Source: Cliona cf. orientalis
Taxonomy: Eukaryota; Porifera; Demospongiae; Clionaida; Clionaidae
Reading direction: 5' to 3'
Length of the DNA stretch: 64,000 nt
NCBI GenBank assembly: GCA_963930775.1
Contig: OZ005691.1
Span: forward strand, 3,658,001-3,722,000
Shown: in pieces, positions 1 through 11,283 of the stretch
Position numbering within the stretch: the stretch's first letter is position 1
How the letters are laid out: each line of letters starts with the position of its first letter
Made by a program: the position numbers and the translations under genes
Notes under the pieces: model-generated
Databases searched by the model: none
What the model was told of the DNA's origin: nothing
What the model saw: the letters and a program-made list of their open reading frames with translations, nothing else

Positions 1-450
1 TTTGAAGTTTAATCTCTTTCTACTCATGAACTTTTTCGTTCCCTTCTGAGATCCACGATCACAAATGACATATTTTTGTGCTAGAAGTATGCTGTAGAGC
101 AGCTCGAGCATGCACAGTAGACTCCCTAGAGCAGCTCGAGCATGCGCAATAGACTTCATGAGGTACTACTACCCTGATCTACTACCCTAGTAGGTAGGCG
201 TGTCCGACATACTCGCACGATTTGTAGCTTCTCTGGATCTCTTGCTACTCATAAACTTTGTCGTTCCCTTCTGAGGTCCACGATCACAAATTTTGAGCTA
301 GAAGTATGCTGTGGAGCCGCTCGAGTATGCGCAGTAGACTCCCTGGAAATAGAGACAAGCTCGAGCATGCGCAACAGACTTTAGGAGGTACTAGGTGGGC
401 ATGTCCGATGTAGGTGTGTCCGACATACTCGCACGATTTGTAGCGTCCCT
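1..450. repeat. Two-copy direct repeat of about 230 bp
   Basis: Positions about 25-235 and 248-450 repeat the same block: a 'cgttcccttctgag' stretch, then 'agaagtatgctgt', then 'cgcacgatttgtag'. The copies differ by small indels. No coding signal is seen in it. Confidence 0.75.
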
Positions 451-540
451 GGGTATTGCCTAGGGTTAAGAATGAGACAGAAGGTGTTTTTTCGCTGTCT
501 TACATCATTTTATCCCATTTTTTGATCCTACTTTTGCCTA

Positions 541-662
541 AATGTTGAGATTTGCCGATTTTTGTGCTGATAGACAACAGACGACAGATGACAGACGACA
601 GACAACAGACAAACCGATTGCTTTACCCCCTGCTGCGCATGTGCGCACGCGGGGTAATTAAG
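541..662. repeat. End fragment of dispersed repeat F (CCCCGCG end)
   Basis: This short piece runs from 'gccgatttttgtgctga' through degenerate 'acaacagacg' repeats to a GC-rich terminus 'gcgcacgcggggtaatta'. The same end is found at about 54590-54662 and, inverted, at about 31970-32090. It cuts off the transposase fragment at 650-1373. Confidence 0.65.
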
Positions 663-1373
663 TCGTGAGGAATATCTTCCATTTCCCTCGCAACTTGAAT
701 GTCGAGAAGAAACTGTTCTTTGACACTCTCAAAGTTGCTTACTGTCATTTTCATTGCAGTGCTTCCCCTCCTCTTCACGAAGCCCATCCTATAAAGCACC
801 CAGTTGACTGTGATCGATATGGGTCCTCCATTCTCTCTAAGCAGATTTCTGTCAGCCCTTCGCACGATGGCTGTTGCTGATGCCATTGTTCTTGCGGTGG
901 TAATAATACCACCTCCCTCAGGTACGGCTCTAAGGTAATAATTATTATTGTACCTCTTGATCAAGTTTTTCACCGAGCATCAGTGGCCGACCTCACTTTT
1001 TAGTTGGTAGACTAGTGAGACTAGTGACTGAGACATCCTGGTCACCAGATGATTCCTTTTTGAGGCTAACTGCAGCCTGATACTTGGTCTTCCACATACA
1101 AATGGTGCTCTCCTTTATATCAGTGCCGAGCTTCCTGGAAAATCGACGTTGTAAAGCAATATTTCCATACATTAACACGTACCTGGCCACTTCTGCCTGT
1201 TGCTCAGGTGTGAACTTCGCATAGCGTCCTCTCTTTGCAGACTGTTTCGAAGTAGCACCCCTGGCGGCTTCATTTGCATCATGTATGGTAGCTGAGGTCA
1301 GTTTCTCTGAGAGTGGTCCACTAGTGTCTGGGAGAGAGTCCAGTGATTTTTGCCAATACTGATAAAGAGTCAT
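650..1373 (-). pseudogene. Pogo-like (CENP-B/DDE_1 type) transposase, N-terminal fragment, broken
   Basis: The reading starts at the ATG at 1373 (MTLYQYWQKS) and shows a basic helix-turn-helix-like segment (KFTPEQQAEVARYVLMYGN, then RRFSRKLGTDIKESTICMWK). After LPTKK there is an in-frame TGA, the reading continues as GRPLMLGEKLDQEV, and then a frameshift moves it into the segment with TTARTMASATAIV and EMEDIPHDLI. The catalytic DDE half that should follow is absent, because the sequence runs into repeat F. This is a dead N-terminal relic: one stop, one frameshift and a 3' truncation. The family assignment rests on resemblance to pogo-like proteins common in sponges and cnidarians; the damage is seen directly. 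Confidence 0.7.
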
Positions 1374-1592
1374 CTTGTTTACACAAGTGCAATTGATCAG
1401 TTGTTCATGTATCACATGCGCGCGCTCAGGCTGGCTCAAGCTCACGCTCGCTTGGTTGCACGCGCGCATGCATATACGCACATGCATGTGCCCTGCTTTG
1501 TAAGTTTAAAGTTTCGTGGTTCTTATTTTCGCGGTAGCTGACCAATCTGCGAAAAACGCGAAATTTTGCACCATGGGAAATTTCCCGCTATA

Positions 1593-2261
1593 TGTGACCG
1601 GATTTGGGAAAACCCTCCGTATGGGATTTTTTCAGAAAATTGAGTTTGATGCATGGTTGATAAGCTCTACCATAGAGCTAACCCGCGTTCAAGTCTTAGG
1701 CCGATCGTGTGCTTGGTTGTAGAGATACAGCGTTTTGTTTGCGATCGTGCCACACCCCCAATAATCAAGAAATTACGGTCTAAAGGCGTTGCTATGCACG
1801 CGTATGGCGTTTCCGCAAACTACGCGTGACCCGGAAATCAATTAAATGGACCTGGGCGGAGCCGTTCGAAATGAACGTAACGATCGAGCAAGAGGTGAAT
1901 TTCGTTGTTGACAACGACCGACGATTGTTCTTAGATGCCCAAGAAGCTAAAAAGGTGAGCGAACGTACAGTAGATCGATGAATCTAGCTGTACCTAGGTA
2001 GAGAATTCTAATTACCACCCATAGCAACGGGCTCCGTGTATGGCGGCTGTGCCGACTAGGTGGGTCAAAATGAAGGCTTATTTCGCCTTCGTATAGCACG
2101 ACTAGCCTCCGTAGAAGACGGCAACAGTTAGAAGAAGGGTTGTTCGATATGTATATGACAAAATCTGGACTTTGACAAATTTCGACCTGAGCTACTAAAA
2201 ACGCGCATTGCGCGAATCGCGCGCGGATCCCATACGGAGGGTTTTCCCAAATCCGGTCACA
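1593..2261. mobile_element. Non-autonomous TA-flanked element T1, copy 1
   Basis: The left end TGTGACCGGATTTGGG and its inverted copy at 2245-2261 bound a 669-bp unit flanked by TA on both sides. The left arm matches the arms of the larger copy at 47895-50920. It carries a promoter-like GC-rich stretch and a 28-codon open exon with ATG and GT donor at 1871-1954. No transposase is present. TA flanks suggest the Tc1/mariner/pogo group, but the assignment is open. Confidence 0.8.
1871..1954 (+). other. Conserved exon-like ORF inside element T1
   Basis: Twenty-eight codons start at an ATG (MNVTIEQE...) and end in AAAAAG followed by gtgagc, a good splice donor. The same 28 codons with ATG and donor recur at 48164-48247, and a diverged inverted copy lies at about 49258-49360. 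Copies differ at several positions but keep the frame in copies 1 and 2. It may be the first exon of the ancestral element gene or of a captured host gene. No domain is recognised. Confidence 0.5.
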
Positions 2262-2265
2262 TATG

Positions 2266-3120
2266 GTACACGTACAATCAAGCTTAATAATTGGCCTCAT
2301 GCACTACAAAGCGATGACAGGATGGTGACTACATGTATGCAATATAGTCTGGCAGGCCAGCCCCTTCACAAGAGGGAGGAGGAAGGGTCTGGTATTATGC
2401 TCGTATACACGAGTTGTTCTAGCGCTTAATTAGCCGTTACATGGTGTGTGCAAAACCGTACTCGTGAAAATCTACCACCTGGTTGGTCAGAGAAAATGGT
2501 AGGGACAGTCACGGCAAATTATTGAACAAGATCTGGCACCTGATTGGTCAGCTTATTAGGGACAGCTCCATAATATTGATGATGACGTGGAGCAATCAGA
2601 TTGGGCTACACTCCTGGCTGCAGCAGGTACAACTTGCATATAGGCATGATACCAAACCCTGTATGCAATTCTAAGATGAGACTATACACATGTAGCTACG
2701 GTCTAGCCTCAAACCCAGGTGAATGGTGAGCATTTATTGGACACTGCCTGTTGGCAACTACAGATTGCACAATTCTGAGTTTGCCCTATAGCCTATGAAC
2801 TGTATCCTGTAGCGATATAATATTTTTATTATGGTTATAGACGTTACCACAAGTAGTATACGAAACTGAGAAATGGCTGACTTCGCTATGCTAAAAAAAG
2901 CTATAACTCGTGAGAGAAAGCTTTATAGTGAAATTTCTTGGTTGAAAACCTTTGAAATTTGGCACAAAATTGGCTGGTACAATCATTTTGTTGCATAAAA
3001 GTCTTGCGCAGGCAGTAGGTAGACTAGTAACAAGCAAACAAACTGACTATTGTAACTCTCGGGCGCATGCACGCCAAACGTTAAAAATTCGGCCAGCCTA
3101 TGAAGGATTGTACCTTCAGA
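2266..3120. other. No gene recognised
   Basis: About 850 bp with only short incidental ORFs. At 2340-2420 there is a fragment resembling the inner end of the TAGTCTCG-type MITEs ('agggtctgg' and 'acgagttgttct'). Nothing else could be supported. Confidence 0.6.
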
Positions 3121-3124
3121 ATTA

Positions 3125-5345
3125 TCATAGAGTCGGTAGACTCTATAAGTAGGGATGGCACGGATACTTCATATATGAAATACATTATAAATATCTAAAT
3201 ACCTCAAAACAGGTAATTTTATGAGATTTCTAAGTGTCAAAATCAGAATCTACAGTAAATTATCAACCTAACAAGACCAAGATCATTCATCAACTCCATT
3301 GTATATGCCAGAACCAGATGTTCAAAAAATAGCCATTTTCTCAATCTTTCTTTCTTTCTTTCTTTCAAGGCGACCAGAACACTAAGCAGAAAAAAAATTG
3401 TTCGAAAACAGCCACATAGTTGAGCTGGATGCATAGTAGAGCCATACAATGCAAGCAGGCAGCCTATACATTAATTTTGATCAAAGTGGGTAATGATCGT
3501 CACGTTAATGTGCGCGCGTGGCCCCGCCCCTCACGTAGCGCTTGGGCGGAAAACATTGCAAATGCATGGCTTCCTATACAAACATATGGGGTAACTTCAA
3601 AGGGCCGTAACTTTAATTCTAAGGCGTGAATCAAAATCCCCCAGGATCAAATCTCTAGTTTCGACCCATTCTGCGTGCCCATGTAAAAATTATCCCCCCA
3701 AGTGCTCCCAAACCCCCCATGAATTAGATTATTTATTTAATTATTTAAATTTGCTTTTTTCAAGTAGACCAGACACTAAGCAGAAAAAAAATTGTCCAAA
3801 AACCACCATATAATCAAGCTGGATGCATAGTAGAGCCATACAATGCAAGCAGGCAGCCTATACATCAATTTTGAGTAAAGTGGGTAATGGTCGTCACGTT
3901 GATGTGCGCGCGTGGCCCCGCCCCTCACGTAGAAAACATTGCAAATGCATGGCTTCCTATACAAACATATGGGAAAACTTCAAAGGGCCATAACTTTATT
4001 TCTAAGGCGTGAATCAAAATTCCCCTGCGTCAAATCTCTAGTTTCGACCCATTCTGCATGCCCATGTAAAAATTATCCCCCCAAGTGCTCCCAAACCCCC
4101 CATGAATTAGATTATTTAATTATTTAAATATGCTTTTTTTTTCTACTTAGTGTTTAATTTCAAGGAGACCAGAACACTAAGCAGAAAAAAAAAATTGTTC
4201 GAAAACAGCCACATAGTTGAGCTGGATGCATAGTAGAGCCATACAATGCAAGCAGGCAGCCTATACATCAATTTTGATCAAAGTGGGTAATGGTCGTCAC
4301 GTTAATGTGCGCGCGTGGCCCCGCCCCTCACGTAGCGCGTGGGCGAAAAACATTGCAAACGCATGGCTTCCTATACAAACATATGGGAAAACATCAAAGG
4401 GCCATAACTTTAATTATAAGGTGTGAATCAAAAATCTGTCCGGTCAAATCTCTAGTTTTGACCCATTCTGCATGCTCATGTAAAAATTATCCCCCAAAGT
4501 GCTCCCAATCCCTCCATGAATTAGATTATTTAATTATTTAAATATGCTTTTTTTTCTACTTAGTGTATAATTTCAAGGAGACCAGACACTAAGCAGAAAA
4601 AAAATTGTCCAAAAACCACCATATAATCGAGCTGGATGCATAGTAGAGCCATACAATGCAAGCAGGCAGCCTATACATCAATTTTGAATAAAGTGGGTAA
4701 TGGTCGTCACGTTGCTGTGCGCGCGTGGCCCCGCCCCTCACGTAGAAAACATTGCAAATGCATGGCTTCCTATACAAACATATGGGAAAACTTCAAAGGG
4801 CCATAACTTTATTTCTAAGGCGTGAATCAAAATTCCTCTGCGTCAAATCTCTAGTTTCGACCCATTCTGCGTGCCCATTTAAAAATTGTCCCCCCAAGTG
4901 CTCCCAAACCCCCCATGAATTAGATTATTTAATTATTTAAATATGCTTTTTTTTCTACTTAGTGTATTAGTGTATTAGTGTATAACTACTTAGTGTTTAA
5001 CTTTTTGTTTTCCTGGGCTAACTCAAGACTACTATGACCGATCACCTTAGTTCGAGTATAAATCCACTCTATTTTGGAGCGCGCACGTCTGTGACATGCT
5101 CATTTTGTGTTATCAGGACAGCGATTTAATTGTGGGTGTGTACAGCGCATTTTGCGAGTGGGTGTGTCTGATTAGCCATATCGTCATATAATGCGCATAT
5201 TATTCATACAGTGTTGCCATGGTGAAGTCATGTGACCGATATCAGTGGCGCACATGCGCCGGGACATGCTTGAGCGCTCAAGCGCTCAGCTGATCGATCA
5301 GCTCAGTGAACTAAAGATTATGGTGGCTACTACCAACAGTAAACT
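3125..5345. repeat. Composite dispersed repeat, copy 1 (contains a tandem MITE array)
   Basis: The block begins at 'gagtcggtagactctata' and ends near 'taccaacagtaaactt'. The same order of segments recurs at about 21705-24115: leader, CTTT microsatellite, four MITE-like units, then a GC-rich tail with 'ataaatccactctatttt' and 'gttgccatggtgaagtcatg'. The two copies look like one ~2.2-kb element inserted or duplicated twice. No coding region is seen. Confidence 0.75.
3379..4975. repeat. Head-to-tail array of four MITE-like units
   Basis: Four units of about 380-400 bp start near 3379, 3773, 4173 and 4585. Each opens with ACACTAAGCAGAAAAAAA and ends in a T-run followed by CTACTTAGTGT, which is roughly inverted to the start. 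Each contains the core 'ggccccgcccctcacgta' and 'catggcttcctataca'. Small open frames within the units are repeats of one another and are not treated as genes. Confidence 0.85.
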
Positions 5346-5444
5346 TACTGGCCTATAAAATACGCTCCCGAAACAGAAGATTTTCGTCGCGACTTGGTTC
5401 TAAATGGCCTTCTTTCAAGTTCGCCGGTCAGCCAGCTTCAGGAT

Positions 5445-5735
5445 TAGTCTCGCGCGCCACACCCCCCAATCCGAGGGAAAGAGGGGTCTGGTGACAGTGC
5501 ATACGAGTTGTTCTGGCGACAGGATTTGGTCGCATCCAATCAGATTTGAGATTTGAATTTATTGCTTGGCAACGCTCAACTGGCGGTGCGCGCGCGCAAT
5601 ACAGTCGGCCCCGCGTTGTTTGCGGTTACCCGTGACGTATTTTGTAATTACTGCATTCCGACGGAACAACTTGCTGTATGCATGGTCACCAGACCCTCTT
5701 TCTCTTGAGACTGAAGGGTGTGGCTAGCGAGACTA
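5445..5735. mobile_element. MITE with TAGTCTCG...CGAGACTA-type ends and 9-bp target duplication
   Basis: The left end starts TAGTCTCGCGCGCCACACCC and the right end is its imperfect inversion over about 70 bp, ending GCGAGACTA. The direct flank CTTCAGGAT at 5436-5444 is repeated at 5736-5744. Flank length and TAG...CTA termini resemble those of the Academ-type element at 13571-18943, so it is probably a non-autonomous relative. It contains no gene. Confidence 0.85.
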
Positions 5736-5744
5736 CTTCAGGAT

Positions 5745-6176
5745 CGAGATAACGAGGGGCGTGGCCTCGTTCGCAGGTCAGTTTAGCTGGTTACCTCGAG
5801 AATCCCACTGATGTACGTTCAATAGTGTGTGTTGCAAAAGAAGACATCCTAGCTAGCTATCAAACGACTGCCTGGGATTTGCACTTCAGGAATATTTAAG
5901 TTTGAAATCATAGTGTCTACCATAGCTCAGGCCTGATACAAAGGCTAGGATCGCACAAACATGCTGAATCAGTGGTCCAGGTGTACCTACTTCCCTATAA
6001 TATATTGTATTGTTGTTGGAGCACAGTTGGATGTAGCTTGGTCCAGAAAAAATAAGTTGTAGCTAGTGCTAAGCATTAACCGATTATGAGCGGGGTTGTA
6101 CGGGTCAATTGAACTTTGAACTCCGAAATATTTAACATGAAAATAAAGCGTCCTATAGACAAGCTTATTGTAGCTA
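5745..6176. other. No gene recognised
   Basis: AT-rich spacer between the MITE and the Tc1-type element. Only short chance ORFs are visible. Confidence 0.5.
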
Positions 6177-6391
6177 CAGTAGGAGTCAAAAAAACGGTGA
6201 CGTTTTCATTCCGTTCCGTCCCATTGGAACGGAAGCGGAACGCCCGTTCCAAAGGTAAGAAACGGTCCGTTCCATTTCCTGAAACGGTAATTGAACGGTG
6301 GGCGGCGCCACACGTTCAATTATTCCTCAATTACCGTTTCGCGCGTGCGCTACTCAACAGCTGTCTAGCGGTCAAAGTGCAGAGCGTTCTG

Positions 6392-6399
6392 TATATAAA
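6392..6399 (+). promoter_or_regulatory. TATA box candidate for the BEN gene
   Basis: TATATAAA lies just inside the left end of the Tc1-type element, 10 bp before the ATG at 6409 and 107 bp before the ATG at 6506. A start site about 30 bp downstream of this box would miss the 6409 ATG and favour 6506. Confidence 0.4.
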
Positions 6400-6408
6400 C
6401 AGCTAGCT

Positions 6409-8601
6409 ATGGCTCCGTGGCTATCTTATCAGATCCAGACCAGATTTCAAGGCAGAGAAGCTATTCACTCAGCAGATCCAGACAAGATAGAGAAGCTACT
6501 CAAGGATGACCTGGCGTACTCTCACACACAGAGGCCCAAAGAACAAAGTCCCCACTCGTACTCACTGTCTAGTTTGCTGGCCTGAAGAGGGAGACTCCCT
6601 GTCAGTCGTGGCTGTGAAGAAGATTGTGACCCCCAGGCCTGATGATTTGGCTCCAGACACTTTCTGCAAAGTAAAAGGTTTGGAGAAGTACCCATGTAGA
6701 GTGGTTGCAGTAGGAACTGAAGGTGAAGTGAAGGCAGTCATGAATGACATGCAAGTGGAAGAAAAGGATGATGAACCCTGTCCCCCACCCAAGAAGAAAG
6801 CTAGAACTGAGCTACCCAAAAAAAACAGAGGTGGAAAAGAGAATCATGTACCACGTTCTGGCCAAGGGAAGGGTACATCTACCACGAAGAAGAAGGGCAG
6901 AATCATCATAGTGAGTGGTGATGGTAAAACACCCAGTGAGAAACAGAGTGATCCATCAGAACAAGTATCCACTTCTCCAAGTCCAGCAGAGCAGTCTGAT
7001 ACAGCTAGTGATGGTAAAACACCCGGTGAGAAACAGAGTGATCCACCAGCCACTTCTCCAAGTCCAGCAGAGCAGCCTGATACAGCTAGTGATGATAAAA
7101 CTCCCAGTGAGAAACAGAGTGATCCACCAGAACAAGTATCCACTTCTCCAAGTCCAGCAGAGCAGTCTGATACAGCTACCACGCTGGAGGAAACCTCCAA
7201 TTCTCTCTCCAAAGCACAGACTAGTAACTCCACTGCACCCCTCGAACTTGTTCAACCCTCCCTAGAGCAGCTACAAGCCAACAGAGTTTCTCCGACCCAA
7301 GCTGACAACCCACGAGATGATCCACGTAATTGCTCACAAAAGGAAGGACAAGGCAACGATGAAGAACTGAAGGAAGATAGTGACGATGGTAAGATTACAT
7401 GTATGTGTAGCAATGCACTAGACACACTCACGTTATTTTTACAGGTGCATGTACATGTACATGTGCAGGTGCATACATGTACTTTACTGTGTGTGATTAG
7501 TGATCAACCTCTATCATTGATTTTACAGGTGATCTGCTTCTAAACTTGACAGTGGATAACAACTCTAAACGCTTGGAATATCTTGAGGCAGAGGTTGTCA
7601 AGCTACAGGCAGCAGGTAAGTGCACTAAGCTTATACAGTAATACATTTGATGTACATGTATTATGACTATCTAATGCTTATGTTCAGATGCAGACAAATC
7701 CAAGAGACTAAGAGAGTTGGAGGCAATAGTGGCTAGACTGGAGACAGCTGCGCAGAACAGCAACTGTTCATTCCCCCCTCCCATTCCACCCAAGGGTATC
7801 CCTCCTGGGCCACCAAATGTAGTGACATCCACTGATAGACTGGAGACTTCCCTTCACCTGCCTGCCATCCCACCCAAGGATATACCTCCTCCACAGCTGA
7901 ATTCAGTGTCAACTGAGGCTGGGGGACTACCCCAGGATCTCCCAACTCCCCCACTTCCCAGATCAGAAACAAGCCCACCACCACTGCCACCTCCATTGCC
8001 ACCTCTCGACTATAGACCCCACCCTATTCCCAAGACCCTCCAGCCACCACATCATCCTCCACCCACTCTGGCCTACACTCCCTGTGCACCACGTCATCCT
8101 GCCCCCAGTCTGTCCCTCACACCGCATGCATCAAATCACCCTCCACCCCGTCATCTATTGAGCACCCCACCACCACCACCACATCCTCCTCCTCAGCTTC
8201 CTCGAAGAGAATCTCGGGAGCAGGCACCACCAACTCTGCCATCCTCATCCATCCCGAAGAGCAGTCTGTTACCTGTCAGCTCTGTTGTGCATAACTATGC
8301 TGATCTGGTTGGAAAGGAGGGGAAAATGACAACTCTAGCAGTTGCTCTTGCCAGAGAAGCTTTCTTTGGGGAGGAGGTGATGGCTCAGTGTACGGCAAAG
8401 GGGTATGGTGGCAAACCAGGACTACCACAGCAAGAATTGATGGCGTTGAAAGAGGAGATTCGCAGACTGTTCCCAAACTATTGGAATAGTCCACTGGTAT
8501 TTGAAGAAAAATGGAACAAATGCTCTGAGCAAATCAGCCAGGCTTGCAATAGAGCAAGAGCCAAGAGGAGGAAGAAGGGTCTTAATACTAACACGGACTA
8601 A
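6409..8601 (+). CDS. BEN-domain protein encoded in a Tc1-type transposon
   Basis: Three exons fit GT-AG rules: to 7388, 7529-7615 and 7688-8601. The N-terminal part reads CWPEEGDSLSVVAVKKIV..KYPCRVVAV, like a small Tudor/SGF29-type fold. Then come a lysine-rich stretch, three ~29-residue repeats (TPSEKQSDP.., STSPSPAEQSDTAS), a short leucine-rich coiled-coil exon, a long proline-rich linker, and a C-terminal BEN-like domain (VALAREAFFGEEVMAQCTAKG through WNKCSEQISQACNRARAKRRK). BEN domains bind DNA or chromatin proteins. The start is uncertain: an ATG at 6409 opens a plausible frame (KIEKLLKDDLAYSHTQ) that must shift frame near 6563 to join the rest, while the ATG at 6506 is already in frame. 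Either a small insertion has damaged the gene or 6506 is the real start. A role in regulating the element is inference. Confidence 0.75.
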
Positions 8602-8815
8602 AGTTAATACCGTAAGACTAAACAAACACATGCAGATTTATGATAATATTAATATTGAAATTACTTGTCATGTTCATGCAACCAAGTATAATAATATTAT
8701 TATGCAAACAGAAAGATGGGATGGCAATCTTACTAATTAAATTTAGTTTGAGTACACACAAATAATTGAGTAAGAAAATATGGGATGCATGGTAGTAGTT
8801 TTGGGATGGTCCAAG

Positions 8816-9907
8816 TTAATACCCAGTAGCAGCTCCTTCTAGTTCTATAACCTTGGGAATAACCTTATTCAAATGATTGATGTACCTGTTGCACTTTTCA
8901 ATGCTGACAGTTTCCCAGAATTTCAAGATTCCATCAATAACTTCTTGCTTTGTCCGTGGTTTCACCTCTCTCCGGCTGAATTCCTTTAACTCATGCCATA
9001 GATTCTCTATGGGGTTAAGATCAGGGGATTCTGCTGGCGTCTTCCATCAATTGATCCCATTCTCGGTGATAAAATCTCTTGCATAGATAGACGTGTGTTT
9101 CGGATCATTGTCCTGCATAAATCGATGTGAATCTGGAAACTCTTTTTCAATAAAAGGAACGAGAGTTCTGTCCAGAATCTCAGTAAACAGAAACCTATCC
9201 ATAATTCCCTCGAAAATACAGATCTCGGTTCTTCCTTTTCTCGAGATACCTGCCCAGATGTGTACTTTCACTGGATGCTTTGCTCTAGAAAAAAAACAAA
9301 ACAAAATGAGTAGTCATATAATTATGTATCAGCACACACCAGTGTGCTGGAACATACTTGTACATGTTCGAACGTACCTAGGCTTTGGCTTCGGGGCTTG
9401 GCCAATTTTGCGACAGCAAAATCGCCGGTGAGTTTCTAATTGTACAGTGGCCTCATCTGTCCAGATTACATCATCAAAATCGTCATCTTTGTGTTGCTCA
9501 CTCCACTGCAGACGCTTCACCTTGTTCGCATCCCTGATTAGCTGACAGTAAGCACTCCCTCGAAATGTCCATCCCAGCGTAGTGCGACAGCGTAGAACCG
9601 TTTTGAGCGAAATCTCAATTCCGTTCTCAACTAGCAAGTGATGCAGTTGGTATGCGGTGGTCTCATCGTCTTTTTGCATTTGTTCTTCGACAAGCTCTTT
9701 GACTTGCATGGTGACCTTAGAAAGCCTCCCAGAGCCTGGTCGTCTCTGAACTGACCCAGTCTCTCTGTATGTGACCAGGAACTTGTGGACTCCAAATCTG
9801 CTCACTTTTATTCCCTCTTCTTCTAACACTTTGGCAATAGTGTAGGGCCTAAGACCATGCAAGTGATGGTGGATGATCCTCAACTTCACGTAAGTGGTGT
9901 AAGGCAT
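8816..9907 (-). pseudogene. Tc1-like transposase (DD34E) interrupted by one stop codon
   Basis: Exon 1 is 9907-9378 and exon 2 is 9284-8816, joined across a 93-bp GT-AG intron. The protein starts MPYTTYVKLRIIHHHLHG and has paired helix-turn-helix segments. Catalytic positions are visible: D in IWTDEAT, D in MQDNDPKHTS, and E in SPDLNPIENLWHELK, with 34 residues between the second D and the E. A TGA at 9047-9049 falls in frame just before WKTPAESPDLNP, so the third acidic residue lies beyond the stop. The frame is otherwise open to a TAA at 8816. This is one nonsense change from an intact frame and is annotated as broken. It reads towards the BEN gene; the two stops are about 215 bp apart. Confidence 0.9.
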
Positions 9908-10153
9908 CTACATGTATAAACCAGAACAAAATCTCTTTCAAATGTATCGATATGTGCATATAGGCATTGTCTACACAAGTAAGTTGGACAACTAAATACA
10001 TACATGTATGAGTTTGGCTTAGACTATAGTGATACAGTATGCACAGAATATGACTAGTAACCACACCAATAGTGTACCTACCTTTCAGGCAATCGTCTGA
10101 CAGTGGTAGATTCTCACAGGATCAAGTAGATTTCTGTCAGTTCTGTAACTGAT

Positions 10154-10383
10154 GTCGAACAAAAGCGTACAGAATCTCTGTAAAGATCTCGTTCTCTAGC
10201 GATTAAGAGTCGTTCACTTTGACACCTGCCACAAGCGCTCGATCGGCGTACGAACACGCGGCTGACTGATGGTCGAACAAAAGCGTACAGAATCTCTGTA
10301 AAGATGTTATTCTCTGGCGATCAAGAGTCGTTCACTTTGACACCTGCCACAAGCGCTCGATCAGCGTACGAACACGCGGCTCG
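10154..10383. repeat. 118-bp direct duplication
   Basis: The block starting 'gtcgaacaaaagcgtacag' at 10154 is repeated from 10272. It includes 'cactttgacacctgccac' and 'gtacgaacacgcggct'. It lies upstream of the transposase start, inside the Tc1-type element, where its promoter would be expected. Confidence 0.85.
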
Positions 10384-10564
10384 TCTTTGCAAAATGGCAA
10401 ACGTTTTCGCAGTGGGCGGAGCAACGTACGAGGGTGGGACGGAATGGAACGGGACGGAAACGTGCTTGTAGCAATCATTGAACGGCAAGCGGAACGGGCT
10501 CGCGCGCCGTCGCGATGGGACGGAATGGAACGAAAACGTCACCGTTTTTTTGACTCCTACTGTA

Positions 10565-11283
10565 AGTAACAGGCCTTAGCTACCTCTAAAGGCTTTGTTG
10601 ACAACTACATAAGTTGCCAGAAGCCTCACGTTCTTCTGTCCCGCCGTACACTATCGAACTAAACGCTGTAGTAGCGTCTAAAAGCTTAGAAGCCTTCTTA
10701 CCTCGATCATGGCCGCCGTCTTCAAGTCTGCCGCTCGCGTTCAAGGTTGGCTTCACAAAGCGCCTACTCATAGGTAGTCGCTATCCACTCGTCTAGCTAT
10801 GGACCAAGCGCCATGGCTGTAGCTCTGTTGGTTCAACGATAATAGCCTCGAACTTTCGCCCGGGTCGATCGTAATGGCGATCGAGCGGCTTGGTTAACGG
10901 TATCGGTCACACCCACTTAATTGCTACCGGCGCAACCTGAAGCCATAACTTAGTAGCGGCGGTCAGCGGCTAACCACAAACCGGACATAGAGCGTAGTAG
11001 CCTAGCGCTATGCACGAAAAACGTGAATAAAACGGCTTTGACGCCATTTGGCGTCACTCGCCTATAACGTACATTACGTATATGACGCCAATTGGCGTCT
11101 ATCGCCCATAATCGGTTAAATATAAATAACAATGAATACGCAAACCATAATATCAGGTCACCATGGTATGTATAGTTTCATGCCCGGCCTCTGTCCCCAC
11201 GAAATTAGTCAGCTATATAGGTGGGATTGATGAAATTAATGACAATCATGAGCTACCCTGAGGGCTTTAAAAAAAGAACAGTA
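10565..11283. other. No gene recognised
   Basis: About 720 bp. It contains 'gacgccatttggcgtcac' and 'gacgccaattggcgtcta' (about 11040-11102), two short near-palindromes. Nothing coding could be supported. Confidence 0.5.

Larger units (their letters stand above)
6177..10562. mobile_element. Tc1-type DNA transposon carrying an extra BEN-domain gene
   Basis: The ends CAGTAGGAGTC... (6177) and its inversion (ending 10562) match perfectly for 31 bp and imperfectly to about 48 bp. Both are flanked by TA, as expected for Tc1/mariner elements. Inside are two convergent genes: a BEN-domain protein on the plus strand (6409-8601) and a Tc1-like transposase with one stop on the minus strand (8816-9907). 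Sub-terminal arrays of GGAACGG/GGAATGG motifs lie inside both ends, and a 118-bp direct duplication sits at 10154-10383. At 4.4 kb it is far larger than a normal Tc1 element of about 1.6 kb. The BEN gene is therefore cargo. Confidence 0.88.

Noticed and set aside
3420-4940. Repeated 60-70-aa frames (MSWMHSRAIQCKQA-type) as a gene family
   Set aside because: They are copies of one another because the MITE units repeat; no coding conservation is evident.
6844-7265. Open frames on both strands over the BEN gene's 29-residue repeats
   Set aside because: They are shadows of the in-frame repeat of the BEN protein and have no domain or splice logic.
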